Origin: Nodularia sp034931045
GTDB taxonomy: Bacteria; Cyanobacteriota; Cyanobacteriia; Cyanobacteriales; Nostocaceae
Assembly (NCBI RefSeq): GCF_034931045.1
Contig: NZ_JAYGHH010000027.1
Coordinates: 6,794 to 70,793, forward strand
Reading direction: 5' to 3'
DNA: 64,000 bases
Made by a program: the position numbers and the translations under genes. The notes under the pieces are model-generated. The model saw only the letters and a program-made list of their open reading frames with translations, was not told where the DNA came from and searched no databases. Below, one piece after another: positions 25,948 to 34,250 of this stretch (its first letter is position 1; each line of letters begins with the position of its first letter).

Positions 25948-27111
25948 GTGAACATAGAACAATTCATTCAAAGCACAGAAGCACTACACAGCCGTTTAGC
26001 AGATTTGTACCAAACTGCTAGCGTCTTACCTTGGATTCCGCCAGAATTGCTGCCCCAAGCTTTTAAGGAACTCTATAGTACTTCCAAAATGGTGCAATTA
26101 GCGGCAGAGGAACTTTATCAGCAAAATGAAGAACTGATTCAAACACGCAACTTGCTAGAAACTGAACGCCAACGCTACCAGGATTTATTCGAGTTTGCAC
26201 CAGACGGCTATTTGGTCACTAATGGCGAAGGAATCATCCAAGAAGCTAATCTAGCCGCAGCAAAATTGCTCAATGTTTCCAGGCAATTACTCATAGGCAA
26301 ACCCATAGTTAACTTTGTCCACCTCGAAGAAAGACAGTTGTTTCGCAGTGAACTTGGCCAGCTATGTCAGTCAGACAGAGTTAGAGAGTTAGTAGTGCGT
26401 CTACAACAAAATCACGGCGAGTATTTTGACGCAGCTTTAACAGTGGCTGTAGTACGTAATCAACAAGGTAACGCCAATTCTCTGCGTTGGTTGTTACGTA
26501 ATATCAATCAACGTCAGAAACAGAAAACAGAACTAATCGACAATAACAGTGATCTAATTCAGGATCGGCCTATACATCAACATACTAAAGGAGAAACTAT
26601 TCCCCTCAATCCTTTAGTCGTTTGGTATGTTCGCCAGGGCTTAGTGAAGCTGAATACTTTTTGTGAAACCGGCGAAGAAATATTAATAGGATTAGCTGCA
26701 CAAGATATGATTTTTGGCTCTAATATGACTTCTTTACCCATTTATCAAGCCACAGCCTTGTCAGATGTGGAGTTAGTCTCAATTTACGTAGCAGAAATCG
26801 CCGTCAACCCAATTCTGAGCCATATTTTGTTACCCAAAATCAATCAACGCTTACAACAAACAGAATGTTTTTTAGTAATTGCTGGTAAGCGTCGGGTGGA
26901 AGAAAGACTTTACCATCTATTACAACTTTTAAAACAGCAAATTGGCGAGCCAGTAGCAGAAGGCACTCGCTTAAGTGTTCGCTTTACTCATGAAGATATT
27001 GCTAGTGCTTGCTGTACTACCAGAGTGACAATTACCAGATTAATGGGAAAATTACAACAAGAAGGTTTAATTAGTTTTGACTCCAAAAAATATATTATTT
27101 TGAAAGACTAA
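25948..27111 (+). CDS. PAS-domain Crp/Fnr-type transcriptional regulator
   Basis: 387 residues starting at GTG. After a helical N terminus with a coiled coil (about 40-80, VQLAAEELYQQNEELIQTRN), a PAS domain (about 80-185: YQDLFEFAPDGYLVTNGEGIIQEANLAAAKLL) precedes a degenerate cyclic-nucleotide-binding-like barrel (VVWYVRQGLVKLNTFCETGEEILIGLAAQDMIFG) and a Crp-type winged helix (about 310-385: RFTHEDIASACCTTRVTITRLMGKLQQEGLISF). The combination suggests redox- or ligand-responsive transcription control. It converges on a cupin gene 19 bp away. The target genes are not evident. Confidence 0.85.
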   Translation: MNIEQFIQSTEALHSRLADLYQTASVLPWIPPELLPQAFKELYSTSKMVQLAAEELYQQNEELIQTRNLLETERQRYQDLFEFAPDGYLVTNGEGIIQEANLAAAKLLNVSRQLLIGKPIVNFVHLEERQLFRSELGQLCQSDRVRELVVRLQQNHGEYFDAALTVAVVRNQQGNANSLRWLLRNINQRQKQKTELIDNNSDLIQDRPIHQHTKGETIPLNPLVVWYVRQGLVKLNTFCETGEEILIGLAAQDMIFGSNMTSLPIYQATALSDVELVSIYVAEIAVNPILSHILLPKINQRLQQTECFLVIAGKRRVEERLYHLLQLLKQQIGEPVAEGTRLSVRFTHEDIASACCTTRVTITRLMGKLQQEGLISFDSKKYIILKD

Positions 27112-27130
27112 TAATACCAATACAAAATAA

Positions 27131-27475
27131 TTAGGGTTTGCTGTTCGCTTCAGAAAGCGTTAATAAAAAGGCCAGGTTTTTCACTGTTTTTATGGCGTGG
27201 CGTGCGTTAGCAGGGAGAAAAATAAAGACTCCCGATTCTAAGACTAGCTCTTTTCCTTCCAGGGTCAATATACCCTGCCCTTCAATTACATTTACAGTGG
27301 CATTGCAAGGAGAACTATGTTCGGCGATGTGCATTCCCGCCGCCAATGACATCAGTGTATATCGGCAGTTTCCATCTTCCAGCAGAATTTTGCTCTTAAC
27401 TCCAGTTTGAGGATATTCAATCATATCCGCCCAACGAATTGCGTTAGTATTCAAAGACATGATGGTTGCGGCCAT
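27131..27475 (-). CDS. cupin-domain protein
   Basis: 114 residues forming a single small beta-barrel. Cupin motif 1 is partly kept (GMHIAEHSSPCNATVNVIEGQGIL) and motif 2 follows (ESGVFIFLPANARHAIKTVKN). The histidines HIAEH and RHA could hold a metal. Function unassigned; similar proteins take part in stress or quercetinase-like reactions. The stop and last codons lie in TAATTAGGGTTTGCTG (27128-27143), the end sequence of the MITE-like element at 62964, so the C terminus may have been reshaped by an insertion. Confidence 0.8.
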   Translation of the reverse strand: MAATIMSLNTNAIRWADMIEYPQTGVKSKILLEDGNCRYTLMSLAAGMHIAEHSSPCNATVNVIEGQGILTLEGKELVLESGVFIFLPANARHAIKTVKNLAFLLTLSEANSKP

Positions 27476-27583
27476 GGAATTATTCCTTGATTGCAGTGAG
27501 ATGATTAAATACTAGAATTAAAATATTTAAATATCATCTACTGGGAGTAGGGAAAAAATCAACTATTTTCTCCCTCATCCCTC

Positions 27584-28582
27584 TTATCTCCCTCGGCTGA
27601 CTTCTAACATCAACTTTGAGTCCCAAGTGTAGTAGCCAATTTTTTCAGGTACTCTAGAAAATCGCCCGGTGCGATAGCCTCGCGATAGTTCGTTCAGCAC
27701 TTTGGTTTTGACTTCTCGTACTTGCTGCTCATCTAGTTCACCATAAAGACCGGTGATGATTTGGGCTACACTGAACACTCTCCCTGAATGTTTTTCTAAG
27801 AAATCAGAAAGAGCATCTATCAAAAATTGATTCTCAAATTCTGCCAGCATGGGGACAACGTTGGAATTCACGGTTGGGGAAGGTTTATTCCTGTTGTACT
27901 TGGCAGTTTGAGAGTAAATTTTAGTCTTGTTGGAGTTGACTAAACTTAAGTTCAGAGTGTAACAACCAGGTTCGTCAGGAATCGCCGACCAAGCCTTTCT
28001 TTCTCTACCCTGTGTCAGCGAGGATTGGACTCTACCTTTAACGACTTTGAAGATAGGTGGCTCTAACTCGCCATAAAGCGATCGCACAATAAAATCTATA
28101 TGACAAACTGTGCCAAGATGTTCATGCAGCAGACTCTTGATGGCTTCCATCCGAGTTAGAGATTGATACTCAGGTAGCATGGGAATGTCTGGTACTTTGA
28201 CTGATTTATCTTGACTCTCTAGAGACTCTGGAATCTCTGTAGTTCTCTGGTCAGAAGTATCTATTTTCCCGTTTGCTGAATCTTGTAATTCAGACTGAAT
28301 AGAGTTAACAGTTTGGTCAGGTGATGAAAATGAGTCTTTTTCCGCCGGTGCAAAGAGCTGATGACGCATCTGAACGGTTTCTAGATGAGCGATCGCGTTT
28401 GAAGTAGAAGAGCTATTAGACAACAAAGCATCTACATGATTGAGCTGCGATCGCGCCTGTGTGTATAAGCTTTCATACTCTTCTACCAAGCGAGCATAGT
28501 AGTCTCGTAATTCTAACAGTGGAGAAAGAAAAGCTTCAGGTGGTTCTAATGGTGAGAGATTATTCATACAGTTTTGAATCAT
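27584..28582 (-). CDS. protein with two HARE-HTH/winged-helix-like repeats, unknown function
   Basis: 332 residues. The N terminus (about 15-60) is helical (LLELRDYYARLVEEYESLY). Two copies of a similar module follow after a serine/glutamate-rich linker: 145-210 (TRMEAIKSLLHEHLGTVCHIDFIVRSLYGELEPPIFKVVKGRVQSSLTQGRERKAWSAI...CYTL) and 245-325 (FLIDALSDFLEKHSGRVFSVAQIITGLYGELDEQQVREVKTKVLNELSRGYRTGRFSRV...YYTW). Both have the layout of winged-helix/HARE-HTH domains. The start overlaps the upstream zinc-ribbon gene stop by 4 bp, so they form an operon. A nucleic-acid-binding role is inferred from fold only. Confidence 0.6.
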   Translation of the reverse strand: MIQNCMNNLSPLEPPEAFLSPLLELRDYYARLVEEYESLYTQARSQLNHVDALLSNSSSTSNAIAHLETVQMRHQLFAPAEKDSFSSPDQTVNSIQSELQDSANGKIDTSDQRTTEIPESLESQDKSVKVPDIPMLPEYQSLTRMEAIKSLLHEHLGTVCHIDFIVRSLYGELEPPIFKVVKGRVQSSLTQGRERKAWSAIPDEPGCYTLNLSLVNSNKTKIYSQTAKYNRNKPSPTVNSNVVPMLAEFENQFLIDALSDFLEKHSGRVFSVAQIITGLYGELDEQQVREVKTKVLNELSRGYRTGRFSRVPEKIGYYTWDSKLMLEVSRGR

Positions 28583-28824
28583 CCTAAATCGATATCACTT
28601 TTGTAAGTCATGGCTCTAGGTTTTGCTTTTTGAGATGACTGATGAGATTTTTTTGGTGCTTGCGGTGGTCGGCATTGCTCGCAATATAATGGGCGAGGTC
28701 CGAAAGTTTCTCTTTGTGTCGTTTGGTCGCATTGCTTACAGACAAAATGGAAAACACGAGTATGAATCTGTCTTTTATGCGCCCGGACAGTATACTCTTT
28801 AACATCAATGAACTTACTAGGCAT
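28579..28824 (-). CDS. small zinc-ribbon protein
   Basis: 81 residues with two CxxC knuckles (FVCKQCDQ and YCEQCRPPQ) separated by 17 residues, and a basic, serine- and lysine-rich tail. The N terminus EYTVRAHKRQIHTRVFHFVCKQC looks like a nucleic-acid-binding zinc ribbon. It overlaps the downstream gene by 4 bp and is presumably translated with it. I recognise no named family; the pair is likely to act together. The stretch 28825-29536 upstream shows no gene. Confidence 0.65.
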   Translation of the reverse strand: MPSKFIDVKEYTVRAHKRQIHTRVFHFVCKQCDQTTQRETFGPRPLYCEQCRPPQAPKKSHQSSQKAKPRAMTYKSDIDLG

Positions 28825-29536
28825 AATCCAAAATAGTGAATTTGATTCCTATTAATATAGCTATTCAAGCAAATGAAATGATATCCGTGTATGTTCCATT
28901 GTAAGTTTTATTCAAGTCAGTGATTCTATCTGAAAGTCACTGGCGAGCAACTAACAGCCTCTCTGCTGGAGATACATATAGTTAATTATCACCATTCAAG
29001 TGTCTATTGCTTCTCTACCTCTGGGGGATTAAATCTAGAAATTAGATATATTTACCAAAAATTTCTGCCAAACTGGCAAGAGTGTTTAGATTGCTCTTAA
29101 GGTAAACAGTGTTTGTAATTGTCAGCAAATATCATCAAAAACCGTCTCACAATAGCAGGAAAAGGCAATCTGATGAAGCTGTATTCAAGAATATAGAGGC
29201 TTTTTTTGTTTGTTTACAACGTTTATCTAAGGTTGTAATATCCTGATAATAATATTTTTAGAATCTACCTTGCGAAAGATTTTAGGATTTTAATATACTT
29301 TAAAAAGACACCCTGCCGTCAAGATTTATACCTTGTGCAAAGTGTCTTATTATCCAAAATAAAACTGAATCAAATACTAATTAACGAGACGAAAAAGATT
29401 ATCTGCCACTACCGCGATCTAAATTTATGGGATAAAGCCAGTGAAACTTCAAACAGTTTATATAATTACTGAAGCTTGTCCCTTGAAGATTGGCGTTTTT
29501 ATCGAAACAAAAAAAATGGTTATGCATCTGCTGAAT

Positions 29537-29848
29537 TTAAAAGTCTTGATTGTTAAATTTATTAACTGAAGTAGTCAATTCATAAATTGAATTTACCAAA
29601 GCTATATGTTCTTGATGACTAAGATGGCAGTTTTGATAACATTTATCTAAAAAACAGATCAATGCCAAACTTGCAGATTCTAGCTTTACCCTTTTCCTTG
29701 CTGCCCTAATAGCTTGATATAATTCAGGATAAACTTGGTTATTGCTAATTCCGATTTGCTCATCCGGCATCCAACATTTAAATGCGTAACCTTCGGGCAA
29801 TGGTATAACTTCAATTAACCAACCATGATATGAATTTTGCCATTTCAT
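29537..29848 (-). CDS. conserved cyanobacterial small protein, unknown function
   Basis: 103 residues: MKWQNSYHGWLIEVIPLPEGYAFKCWMPDE, then AIRAARKRVKLESASLALICFLDK. The first part suggests a small beta domain and the second a long helix. A TTG two codons upstream is possible but ATG is preferred. No motif allows a functional call. It is divergent from the kinase gene downstream. Confidence 0.5.
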   Translation of the reverse strand: MKWQNSYHGWLIEVIPLPEGYAFKCWMPDEQIGISNNQVYPELYQAIRAARKRVKLESASLALICFLDKCYQNCHLSHQEHIALVNSIYELTTSVNKFNNQDF

Positions 29849-30036
29849 CCACAATTCGTCTCTTAGTTCAGTGATTAAGGTTTTACCTAACCTTTCTGTG
29901 TGCGAATCAAATTATAAAACCTATATATGTAATCACTGTGCAGAATTTGTGTAGAATTTGTGTAGAAAAATTAGGTAACAGTTTTTACATATTATGAACT
30001 ACAAACTCAAACAATGAGGAACAGATACATCCTAGT

Positions 30037-31098
30037 GTGAGTCAGCGACAGCGATTTTCACAGTTGAATTTATTAGTAAATCAAAGATTAGCTCTTTTAG
30101 AAGAATCTATAAAACTTTATCACACAGATCAAACTGCATTACAAACTCAGAATGATATTACTGAACGCAGCGTTAAACTTAGAGAAGAAATGCGTCCAGT
30201 GATAGCAGAGATTAAAGCAGAAGAACAAAGTTATCTCAGAGCAACACTAGATCAATCCAATGATAGTATTAATTTCAGAATCTGGATCGAAATCCTGGGG
30301 ACAATTTTAAGTCTTGCCGTTATTTCTAGTTTATGTGTTATCCTAAACCGTCAATGGGTAAAACGCGATCAAATTGAGTCTTTAGAAGTTTCTCTGGCTC
30401 AACAAAAAGAATTCAGTGAGTTAAAAGTTCGCTTGTTTGCGATGATTTCTCATGAATTTCGCACACCTTTGAGTATTATTTTGCTGTCGTCGCAGTTGTT
30501 AAGTGAAACTCTGAAGGAGGTGGTAGATGAGCAGCAGGTAAAAAATCTCTACCGGATTCAGTCTTCAGCTAAATTAATGAATCATTTATTAACGGATATA
30601 TTAACTTTAACTAGGGCTGAAGCCGATAAACTAGATTACACACCTCAATTAATTAATGTAGAAAATTTTTGTTTGAATTTGGTAGAAGATTTACAGCTTT
30701 TTGGCACAACATCCCATGTTATAGAATTCAGGAATTATGGGCATTGTTTTCGTGCCAATATAGATGAAAAGCTGTTATACTCTATTTTGAGTAATTTATT
30801 ATTGAATGCCATTAAATATTCATTTGCTGGTGGTCATATATATTTAATTTTAAATTCTGAAGCTGAATATATAGTTTTTCAGGTAATAGATGAAGGTATA
30901 GGTATTCCGCCAGAGGAACAACCAAAAATTTATGAGCTTTTATATCGATGTCAAAATGTGGAAAATATTGTTGGTATTGGTTTGGGTTTACCTGTTGTGA
31001 AAAAGTGTGTGGAACGACATCAAGGTGAAATTACGATGAAAAGTGCTGTAGGTGTGGGAACAACTTTTACGGTGAAGATTCCGCATCAGAATAAATAA
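30037..31098 (+). CDS. sensor histidine kinase lacking its N-terminal membrane segment
   Basis: 353 residues from GTG. The C-terminal half is a complete kinase: H-box AMISHEFRTPLS, N-box NLLLNAIKYS, G1 DEGIGIPPEE and G2 GIGLGLPVVKKCVERHQG. Residues 1-80 match only the end of a CHASE3 sensor domain (LVNQRLALLEESIKLYHTDQTALQTQN), followed by one transmembrane helix (about 85-105). The usual first transmembrane helix and first half of CHASE3 (about 120 residues) are absent: the frame closes at a TGA at 29995. It is therefore a 5'-truncated gene, perhaps still producing a soluble-sensing-defective kinase. No response regulator is adjacent. Confidence 0.75.
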   Translation: MSQRQRFSQLNLLVNQRLALLEESIKLYHTDQTALQTQNDITERSVKLREEMRPVIAEIKAEEQSYLRATLDQSNDSINFRIWIEILGTILSLAVISSLCVILNRQWVKRDQIESLEVSLAQQKEFSELKVRLFAMISHEFRTPLSIILLSSQLLSETLKEVVDEQQVKNLYRIQSSAKLMNHLLTDILTLTRAEADKLDYTPQLINVENFCLNLVEDLQLFGTTSHVIEFRNYGHCFRANIDEKLLYSILSNLLLNAIKYSFAGGHIYLILNSEAEYIVFQVIDEGIGIPPEEQPKIYELLYRCQNVENIVGIGLGLPVVKKCVERHQGEITMKSAVGVGTTFTVKIPHQNK

Positions 31099-31123
31099 AG
31101 AAATCCCTCTCGAACACAAATAT

Positions 31124-31156
31124 AGATCCCCGACTTCTTGAAGAAGTCGGGGATCT
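31124..31156. repeat. perfect palindrome (AGATCCCCGACTTCTT type)
   Basis: Perfect 16-bp arms around one central G; a long hairpin in either strand. Related copies are at 36069-36101, more degenerate at 42158-42188, and a similar hairpin at 59211-59238. The downstream flank TCTGAGCCT...TGATGACT is shared with the 42188 copy. It sits between convergent genes and can also act as a terminator. Confidence 0.8.
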
Positions 31157-31340
31157 GAGCCTCGCGAAATGATGACTGAAAAACAAGTTAAAAATATTTT
31201 TAGATGAGTGTGAACAGTTAATTAAAATTATTGCTAAATCAATTGTCACAACTAAAGCAAAGCTAGGAAAATAAACTTTTGACTTCCCCGTAAACCCGAT
31301 TGGCTTATATAACTCTCATGTATCATTTAGGATTGCTATA

Positions 31341-33083
31341 TCAACTAATATTTTGAATAGAAACAGGTTGCTGACGATTTTGATTTAAGAATTTACAAAC
31401 TTTTGTTGGTGAATGACTTGAATCTGGTATTACAGGTTCATCTGGTTTAAAAAGAATATCATTATAATTTTCCATCTTACGTAATTGCATGATATTACTT
31501 TTGATATTCTTAATTTCATTGTTAACTGAATTCCAATCTAAACCTTCTTGTAAGAATATATCCAATAAGTTAACCCAACCACCCCAAAATTTTGATAACA
31601 AGAAAGAAGTTTTTGGTTGATTTTTACTTGGTTGATTTTTACCTGTAGGTTTATCTTGTTTAAAAGTTGAAAAAATAATGATACTGAAATAGTGTTCAAG
31701 AAGAATGGTACTCTTACCAACTAGGGTGTCTTTGTCGGATAGCTCTGTTACTGTCGCTTCAAATAGATTTTCAAAACCTACTTTTTTAGACTTATTTTTT
31801 TCACTGCGGGGATTTTCCAATTGTTTAATTTTATTAAGATTAGTAATTTTTTTAATTGCATCAATAATTGTTCCTGCTTCTACGATACCTCTATGACTTA
31901 CATCTGAACTAATTTCAAAAAAATATTTGAATTTTGGACGATTATTTAAAGTAATTAAAATCTTAGTTGCTAAAACTTTCGGATCTTCACTTCCTAACTC
32001 ATAAGCGATTTTATCCAGGTGAGAAATTTCTACTTTTGTTTGATTTATATTAATTTCTATAAATATCTTAGCACTAAAGTTATTAATAATTTCCAAGTTT
32101 TTACTTTTGCACTTAACAGCAGTTACAATGATTTGACAATCATCCCTCATAATAGATTGAACTTTCTCATCAGCATAGGAAAATAATCTATGTTGACCGT
32201 CAATAACAGAAATGGAACCGTATTTTTTAGGTATATATAAATAACAATTTCCTTCTACATCCTGTTTGTATTCACATTTTTGAGAAAGTATTACTAAAAT
32301 ATTAGATGGAAATAAAAAATTTGGATTAGTTAATAATTTTGTTCTTATTTCCTTTAATTTATTACTATCCAAAGGTCTTTGATAGTTAAAATTTGAATTC
32401 TGCAATGAAGGAAATTCATCACTTCTATAAACATGAGCAATATCTAGTAACTTATAAGGGGATATAGTAAAGGTATACAACTCAGAGAAAGGAGTATCTT
32501 CGCTGCTGATTTTCGCGTATGTATTTTTAATTAAACGATTATCTTTCTCGTAAATTGTTAAACCACTATTTGTGGGATATTCAACACTAAAATTATTTAA
32601 AAAATAAAATTTATTCCATTTTCCAATCCTTTCAGCATAATCTTTAATTCTCAGAAAATCGGACTTATAGAATATAGCTACATCTTCTACATTTGAAAAA
32701 TTGATATTAAACCTTTCCTTCTCCGTAGTAATAAAAAAACCTTGAACAGAATTTACATTTTTAAAATGTATCAAACTTTCTTCAGGGATTCCTAATTTAT
32801 GCCATAATTCAATATCTCCAGCTACATATATTTGCTTGATCATGTTTATGTATTTTACAAACTTATCATACTTTTTTCTGATATCGCTATCATCATTTCT
32901 TTCTGTAATTTCGCCTATTAAACAAATATTATTTTCTGGAATCAGATAATCAAATTCTAAATGTTCTTCATTTTTGCATCCCGAAGTAATATCATTTAAT
33001 TTAACTTGAGGGAAATCATAGAAGCAGTTTAAACCTATTTTATTAAATAGTTCTGCTCCCTCTTGCTCCTGTTTATTTGCCAT
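31341..33083 (-). CDS. DGQHR-domain protein with nuclease-like N-terminal domain
   Basis: 580 residues, AT-rich compared with its neighbours. DGQHR lies at 295-299 (SVIDGQHRLFSYADEK), with partner motifs NFLFPSNILVILSQK before it and FIEININQTKVE after, as in DndB-type proteins of DNA phosphorothioation and other mobile defence clusters. The N terminus (about 5-75) has AELFNKIG, then EFDYLI (Asp45) and CLIGEITER (Glu58, Thr60), the spacing of a PD-(D/E)xK nuclease core with Thr in place of the usual Lys. This is my inference. No dnd, brx or modification gene flanks it. It is probably a solitary, horizontally gained gene of defence type. Confidence 0.75.
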   Translation of the reverse strand: MANKQEQEGAELFNKIGLNCFYDFPQVKLNDITSGCKNEEHLEFDYLIPENNICLIGEITERNDDSDIRKKYDKFVKYINMIKQIYVAGDIELWHKLGIPEESLIHFKNVNSVQGFFITTEKERFNINFSNVEDVAIFYKSDFLRIKDYAERIGKWNKFYFLNNFSVEYPTNSGLTIYEKDNRLIKNTYAKISSEDTPFSELYTFTISPYKLLDIAHVYRSDEFPSLQNSNFNYQRPLDSNKLKEIRTKLLTNPNFLFPSNILVILSQKCEYKQDVEGNCYLYIPKKYGSISVIDGQHRLFSYADEKVQSIMRDDCQIIVTAVKCKSKNLEIINNFSAKIFIEININQTKVEISHLDKIAYELGSEDPKVLATKILITLNNRPKFKYFFEISSDVSHRGIVEAGTIIDAIKKITNLNKIKQLENPRSEKNKSKKVGFENLFEATVTELSDKDTLVGKSTILLEHYFSIIIFSTFKQDKPTGKNQPSKNQPKTSFLLSKFWGGWVNLLDIFLQEGLDWNSVNNEIKNIKSNIMQLRKMENYNDILFKPDEPVIPDSSHSPTKVCKFLNQNRQQPVSIQNIS

Positions 33084-33157
33084 TGTAACTATCGGAATGT
33101 ATATGTTTACTTAATAACTAAAAACATATTATCATAAAAATAACTTTTTATACCAGG

Positions 33158-33259
33158 TTAAACAAATTGTACAGTAGAGAGGATATGTGAACATTCAGAA
33201 ATAGTAGCCATAAATAGTTTTTCCATTGTCTGATAATTGGCAATTGGTAATTTACTCAT
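33158..33259 (-). pseudogene. possible HicA-like toxin fragment
   Basis: A 33-residue frame starts MSKLPIANYQTMEKLFMAT. It has the N-terminal pattern MSKLPxxxxxxxxKxL of HicA mRNA interferases but loses the GSHxxY catalytic region. It is preceded on the same strand by a stub ending DELPQFVGIQQI. Weak evidence; recorded as a probable decayed toxin-antitoxin remnant. Confidence 0.3.
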
Positions 33260-33321
33260 GCGCTCACCTAAATTTGCTGAATTCCCACAAACTGAGGTAA
33301 TTCATCTAAATCAATGGAATC

Positions 33322-33456
33322 ATGACTGCTGGACAAATTCAACAGTTATTAAAAATGTCCTCACTGGGTGAAACTGAAACATTTTTAAGACAATCTCAGG
33401 TTGCTTTCAATGAGGGTGAAGAAGTTATTCCCTATGACCTAATTTCCCTTTCCTAG
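33322..33456 (+). CDS. small ORF, unknown (44 residues)
   Basis: MTAGQIQQLLKMSSLGETET followed by FLRQSQVAFNEGEEVIPYDLISLS. The composition looks protein-like and amphipathic, but no Shine-Dalgarno is visible. It may be a fragment of a larger gene. Confidence 0.3.
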   Translation: MTAGQIQQLLKMSSLGETETFLRQSQVAFNEGEEVIPYDLISLS

Positions 33457-33541
33457 CTTACCTGCTGAATTAGTGCATAATCAACAAGGAAAAAGCTATT
33501 ATATAATAATCAGCTATTTGTCAAACTCAGGAGCTATAAGG

Positions 33542-33781
33542 ATGAATCAAAGGGAAACACTTGAAACCCAAACTGTTAATATAAAATTGATAAATACTCT
33601 TATCCAAGTTATTCGCGCTCTTTCTCCAGAGGAACGCCAAATTTTAGCACAAGAGCTATTGTTTGAAAGTTCTGAACCCTCAAATCAAGAATTAGTGAAA
33701 CTGGCTGAAAGTGGAGGCTGTTTTGATTTTTTGGCAAATAAACCAGATATTTATACCTGTGAAGATGGAGAACCTGTTTAA
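33542..33781 (+). CDS. antitoxin of a MazF/PemK-type module
   Basis: 79 residues. ATG is preceded by AGGAG with 8-bp spacing, better than the in-frame ATG at 33473. The protein is acidic: NIKLINTLIQVIRALSPEERQILAQELL and a C-terminal IYTCEDGEPV. Its last base is shared with the first base of the toxin gene (TAATG), the tight coupling typical of type II modules. The helical LSPEERQxLxxEL segment is common in cyanobacterial antitoxins. Function inferred from position and pattern. Confidence 0.6.
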   Translation: MNQRETLETQTVNIKLINTLIQVIRALSPEERQILAQELLFESSEPSNQELVKLAESGGCFDFLANKPDIYTCEDGEPV

Positions 33782-34128
33782 TGTCTCTTAAAAAAGGAGA
33801 TGTGATATTAGCACCTTTTCCATTTACTGATTTCAGTCAAACTAAGTTACGTCCGGCTGTTGTCCTCTGAGTTAGTTCTACAGGCAGTAATAATATTATA
33901 ATTTGTTTTATTTCTTCTCAAAATTTAATAAATTTACAGCCGGAAGAATTTTTAATTAGTGATTCAGATCCGGAGTTTGCTAACACAGGTTTAAAACTTA
34001 GTTCTAAGGTGATTGTATCCCGCATTGTCACCATAGATCGCAATTTGATTACCCGGCGTATTGGTAATTTAGGAATCAAGCAATTAGAAGAGTTAAACAC
34101 GCGGTTAATTCAAATTTTTCAGATATGA
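33781..34128 (+). pseudogene. MazF/PemK-family toxin with an in-frame TGA
   Basis: The frame starts MSLKKGDVILAPFPFTDFSQ and TKLRPAVVL, the conserved beginning of the PemK/MazF SH3-like endoribonuclease. TGA at 33868-33870 interrupts it, and the same frame continues VSSTGSNNIIICFISSQ... to a normal end at residue 115. In relatives the position after RPAVVL is often tryptophan, so TGG to TGA is the simplest change. The toxin is therefore silenced (or the base is an error). The gene ends 7 bp before the tRNA 3' end on the opposite strand. Confidence 0.8.
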
Positions 34129-34135
34129 AAATAAG

Positions 34136-34208
34136 TGGAGAATAGGAGACTCGAACCCCTGACCTCTGCGGTGCGATCGCAGCACTCTACCAACTGAGCT
34201 AATTCCCC
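34136..34208 (-). tRNA. tRNA-Ala (anticodon CGC)
   Basis: 73 nt on the minus strand fold as a tRNA: acceptor GGGGAAT/ATTCTCC with one G-U pair and discriminator A; D arm GCTC AGTTGGTA GAGT; anticodon stem CTGCG/CGCAG with loop ATCGCAC, giving anticodon CGC (reads GCG, alanine); T arm AGGGG TTCGAGT CTCCT. CCA is not encoded. A HIP1 octamer (GCGATCGC) spans the anticodon stem and loop. Confidence 0.95.
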
Positions 34209-34250
34209 TAGTGAATGCAGAGTTAACAACTCTGACACACATATCATATC

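Noticed and set aside
29292..29352. AAGACAC...GTGTCTT inverted repeat as a small RNA
   Set aside because: Only a 7-bp stem with a large loop, no promoter or terminator visible; too weak to report.
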